A program made the position numbers and the translations under genes. A stretch of 25,359 bases of DNA from Planctomycetaceae bacterium (GTDB lineage Bacteria; Planctomycetota; Planctomycetia; Pirellulales; Thermoguttaceae): positions 1-25,359 of the forward strand of contig SUVI01000038.1 in NCBI GenBank assembly GCA_015062085.1, written 5' to 3'. Below, one piece after another: positions 23,148 through 25,359 of this stretch. Each line of letters opens with the position of its first letter. Position 1 is the first letter of the stretch. The notes below the pieces were generated by a model, which had not been told where the DNA came from, searched no databases, and worked only from the letters and a program-made list of their open reading frames with translations.

Positions 23148-25151
23148 CTACTTCTCCGTGAAGATCGCCGTCCACCCGCCGTTGCGGACCATGCGGATGC
23201 TCAGGGTGTCTGCGGAGGTGACCTCTTGCTCGAGGACTGCGATCTTTTCCGCGTCTTTCACGTTCGGACCGCCGCTTTCCTGTGTGTCGCAGAAGATCTT
23301 TGCCGTGTACGTTTTGCCCGGCTTCAGGAAGTCGAGTTTCAGCGCCAATTCTCGTGCGTCTGCGTTCGTGATCGCGCCGGCGTAGAATTTCTCGCCGCTG
23401 CGCCGATAGTGGAGGTAAAACTCCCCGATCTCGCCGTCTACCGCGACCGTTTCATCCCAGACGGCCGGAATGTCTTTCAGGAAGCTGAAACCCGGCTGGT
23501 TCGCGTAATTCCACGGACTGTCGCAGATCGTCAGGCACGGGGAATCCGTGATCAGGCACATCGCCAGCGCGTGGGCACGGGTACCCTGCTCGCAGCAGGT
23601 CGGCGTCTGAAGGTTTTTCTGCCGGTAGGCGTGTTCGGGCTGACGGTTCACGAAACCTCCAGGGGTAAAGTCGCCGGGGCCGCAGAGCCAGCGGGTGAAC
23701 GGAAGGGTGGCGCAGTGTTTCGGCGTGACTTCTCCAAATTTATTGTACTCATTTCCGAGGATCCCTTCGCGCGTGATCTGGTTCGGGTATGTGCGTTCCA
23801 TGCCCGTCGGTTTGTACATCCCGTGGAAATTGATCATGAGACGGTGTTTCGCCGCGTTTTTCACGACGTCTTCGATCCACTCGACGCGCTCCTGGTTGTC
23901 CGAATCCATGAAATCGATCTTCATCCCGGCCGCTCCCCACTTTTCGTAGGCGGTGAAAGTCCGTTCGTGACCGCAGAAGTCGAAATCCTGGTAGTGCATC
24001 CAAAGGCAGATCCGGACGCCCTTAGACTTGGCGTAAGCGAAGGCTTCCGGAAGATCGATCGTCCCGCAGCCGCTTGCTGTGTCGGTGAGGTACTCCGGTT
24101 TGTACTGGAATTTGGAGTTGAAGTACCACGGGTCGTCAAGCGTCGTGAATTTCCATCCATTCGCAGCCGCCAGATCGATGCGGGCCTTGAGCGTGTCGGT
24201 GTTCAGTACTTTGTTTCCCTCGGACCACCAGTCCCAGGAGGACGCGCCGGCTTCGATCCACGAGGTGTCTTCCAGTACGCACGGCGTCGCGCAGTTCAGG
24301 ACGATGCCCGAATTATTGACCAGATCGACCGCTTTTTTGCCCAGCGTCACGACTCTCCAGGGAGACTTGGCTCCCGTTTCGCGCAGAACGCAGCCGTTGC
24401 CGTCCGCTCGCGGAGTAAGACGCACTGCGATCGTGCACGGTCCGCCTGCTTTATTTCCGCCGGGAACCGCGGCAAACTGCGCTCCCGCCCATTTCAGAAG
24501 ATCCGATTCCATCAGTGCGCAGTATCCGAAATCGCCCGAGACCACCAGAGGGCAGATCGCGAACGCGTCGTCCGTGATGTCGGAGAGCTTCATCTGCGGG
24601 AACTCTTTTTCCTGCGAAGTGTTGAACTTTTTCTGGTCCGAAGCCCAGCACGTCCAGTCGCCGGTGAACGCGAACTGCGTGTCGTCGGACGTCAAAACGA
24701 ACGCACCCGGAAGCGCCGCCTGGTCCGGCACGATGTAGCGCAGGGCGATACCGTCATCGTACGCGCGGAAGACCATGACCAGCTCGCGATTCGGTGCGGC
24801 TGTCTCCGCGACTTTGAGCGTCATTTCCGTGCAGTGGTCTGTGTACGTGCTTTTTTTCGAAAGCGGGTTGGACCACGTTTCGTTGATCGTTTTCACGGAG
24901 CAGTCCGCGATCTTCATTTCACCGAGTGCCGGCGCGTTTTTGAACGTGAGTCCGAGTTTGGACGGCGCAAGGACGGTCTTTCCGTCGAACGTGAGGGACC
25001 ACGTGAGCGTCTCGCCGACCGAGACGTCCATTTTGACGATGCCGGACGGCGAAGCGACGGTCTTCACTTCCGCTGCTGTGAGCGTGACCGTCTGAAACGC
25101 GGCTGCTGCGAACAGGACAGCCGGAAGAAGGAGGTGGAGCAGGAATTTCAT
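23148..25151 (-). CDS. GH97 glycoside hydrolase, predicted retaining alpha-galactosidase-type (667 aa)
   Basis: Exported glycosidase. A signal peptide covers residues 1-28 (LLHLLLPAVLFAAAAF). The N-terminal beta-sandwich (about 30-270; LTWSLTFDGK, YDDGIALRYIV) leads into a TIM barrel (about 290-560; TTLDDPWY, ICLWMHY). A short beta C-domain follows. KIDFMD (D413) matches the Asp nucleophile of retaining GH97 enzymes. Glu468 in GNEYNKF would be the acid/base. Both lie at the same offset from D415 and E470 that I recall for Bacteroides BtGH97b. Inverting SusB-like members lack this Asp. The length fits the family. The start at 25151 has CAGGAGA upstream; the longer frame from 25229 lacks signal features. 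It stands alone, with its own terminator. Alpha-galactosidase activity is inference. Confidence 0.93.
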   Translation of the reverse strand: MKFLLHLLLPAVLFAAAAFQTVTLTAAEVKTVASPSGIVKMDVSVGETLTWSLTFDGKTVLAPSKLGLTFKNAPALGEMKIADCSVKTINETWSNPLSKKSTYTDHCTEMTLKVAETAAPNRELVMVFRAYDDGIALRYIVPDQAALPGAFVLTSDDTQFAFTGDWTCWASDQKKFNTSQEKEFPQMKLSDITDDAFAICPLVVSGDFGYCALMESDLLKWAGAQFAAVPGGNKAGGPCTIAVRLTPRADGNGCVLRETGAKSPWRVVTLGKKAVDLVNNSGIVLNCATPCVLEDTSWIEAGASSWDWWSEGNKVLNTDTLKARIDLAAANGWKFTTLDDPWYFNSKFQYKPEYLTDTASGCGTIDLPEAFAYAKSKGVRICLWMHYQDFDFCGHERTFTAYEKWGAAGMKIDFMDSDNQERVEWIEDVVKNAAKHRLMINFHGMYKPTGMERTYPNQITREGILGNEYNKFGEVTPKHCATLPFTRWLCGPGDFTPGGFVNRQPEHAYRQKNLQTPTCCEQGTRAHALAMCLITDSPCLTICDSPWNYANQPGFSFLKDIPAVWDETVAVDGEIGEFYLHYRRSGEKFYAGAITNADARELALKLDFLKPGKTYTAKIFCDTQESGGPNVKDAEKIAVLEQEVTSADTLSIRMVRNGGWTAIFTEK

Positions 25152-25241
25152 GATCTTCTCCTGAAAAAGGGTAGGTGGATCCGTTCCGGAAACGCAGAAG
25201 ACCCCATCTTCTTTTGTCCCGGAAATCATTGAACGCCTTTA

Positions 25242-25269
25242 AATATAAAATATCCTGCGAAAAACGCAA
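25242..25269 (-). promoter_or_regulatory. possible promoter of the GH97 gene
   Basis: On the minus strand TATATT (25242-25247, five of six) lies 16 bp from TTGCGT (25264-25269, three of six), about 90 bp before the start at 25151. The -10 box sits in the only AT-rich patch of this intergenic stretch. Confidence 0.4.
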
Positions 25270-25359
25270 GCCGGGGCGGAAAGATTTTCAGGAAGTTTTC
25301 TGTTTTTGGGGACGTTGACCGGGGAACAAAAAGGAGAGGTTTTGGAAAATATTTTGAAA

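Noticed and set aside
23226..25232. 668-codon plus-strand open frame opposite the GH97 gene
   Set aside because: The minus strand encodes a full GH97 enzyme with catalytic residues and signal peptide; the plus frame shows no features and extends across its whole length by codon bias.
25331..25359. Possible start of a plus-strand gene at the right edge (AAGGAGAGG then TTG at 25342)
   Set aside because: The ribosome site and spacing are attractive and six codons (MENILK) follow, but the window ends there and TTG starts are uncommon; not enough sequence to support it.

Overview
The window looks like a chromosomal segment of a planctomycete, probably in or near the Pirellulales. Three things point there: a DUF1598-type secreted protein (14760-16136), a small secreted Tyr-rich protein (698-1078), and a PilM-like gene followed by large bitopic membrane proteins with acidic tails (7342-14132). 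These resemble families I know mainly from planctomycetes. This is recognition from memory, not a database search. All convincing protein genes except one small lipoprotein lie on the minus strand. There is no integrase, transposase, phage gene or CRISPR array.

Layout from left to right. A small plus-strand lipoprotein (27-215) is followed by a tRNA-Ala(UGC) on the minus strand with its own promoter and terminator. Next are a small secreted protein (698-1078), then a probable two-gene unit of a Tat-exported metallophosphoesterase (4025-6190) and a large secreted protein with a Thr/Ser-Pro linker (1381-3921). A PhnP-like metallo-beta-lactamase-fold hydrolase follows (6414-7226). The centre is a three-gene unit, transcribed 14132 to 7342. 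It encodes a PilM protein fused to a PilN-like membrane part, a PilO-like protein with a highly repetitive acidic tail, and a third single-pass membrane protein. A promoter lies at 14215-14243 and a hairpin terminator at 7254-7290. Then come the DUF1598 protein and a three-gene unit: a giant 1526-residue cytoplasmic protein of unknown function, a secreted esterase and a UbiA-type prenyltransferase. A GH97 glycosidase (23148-25151) closes the window.

Working together: the PilM/N-, PilO- and third bitopic protein look like the inner-membrane platform of a type IV pilus or type II secretion-like machine. The motor, pilins and secretin are not in this window. The GH97 enzyme, the esterase, the large secreted protein and the phosphoesterase fit a carbohydrate-degrading, exported-enzyme lifestyle.

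The most striking pattern is short, nearly identical tandem repeats within genes. Periods are 12, 12, 15, 15, 18 and 18 bp, all multiples of three. They occur in linkers, an acidic tail and even the hydrophobic core of a Tat signal peptide. One further array of period 13 sits across a stop codon. No textbook defence or mobile system is present. The best candidates for something undescribed are the PilM-PilN fusion module with its repeat tail, the giant protein, and the unrecognised 846-residue secreted protein.
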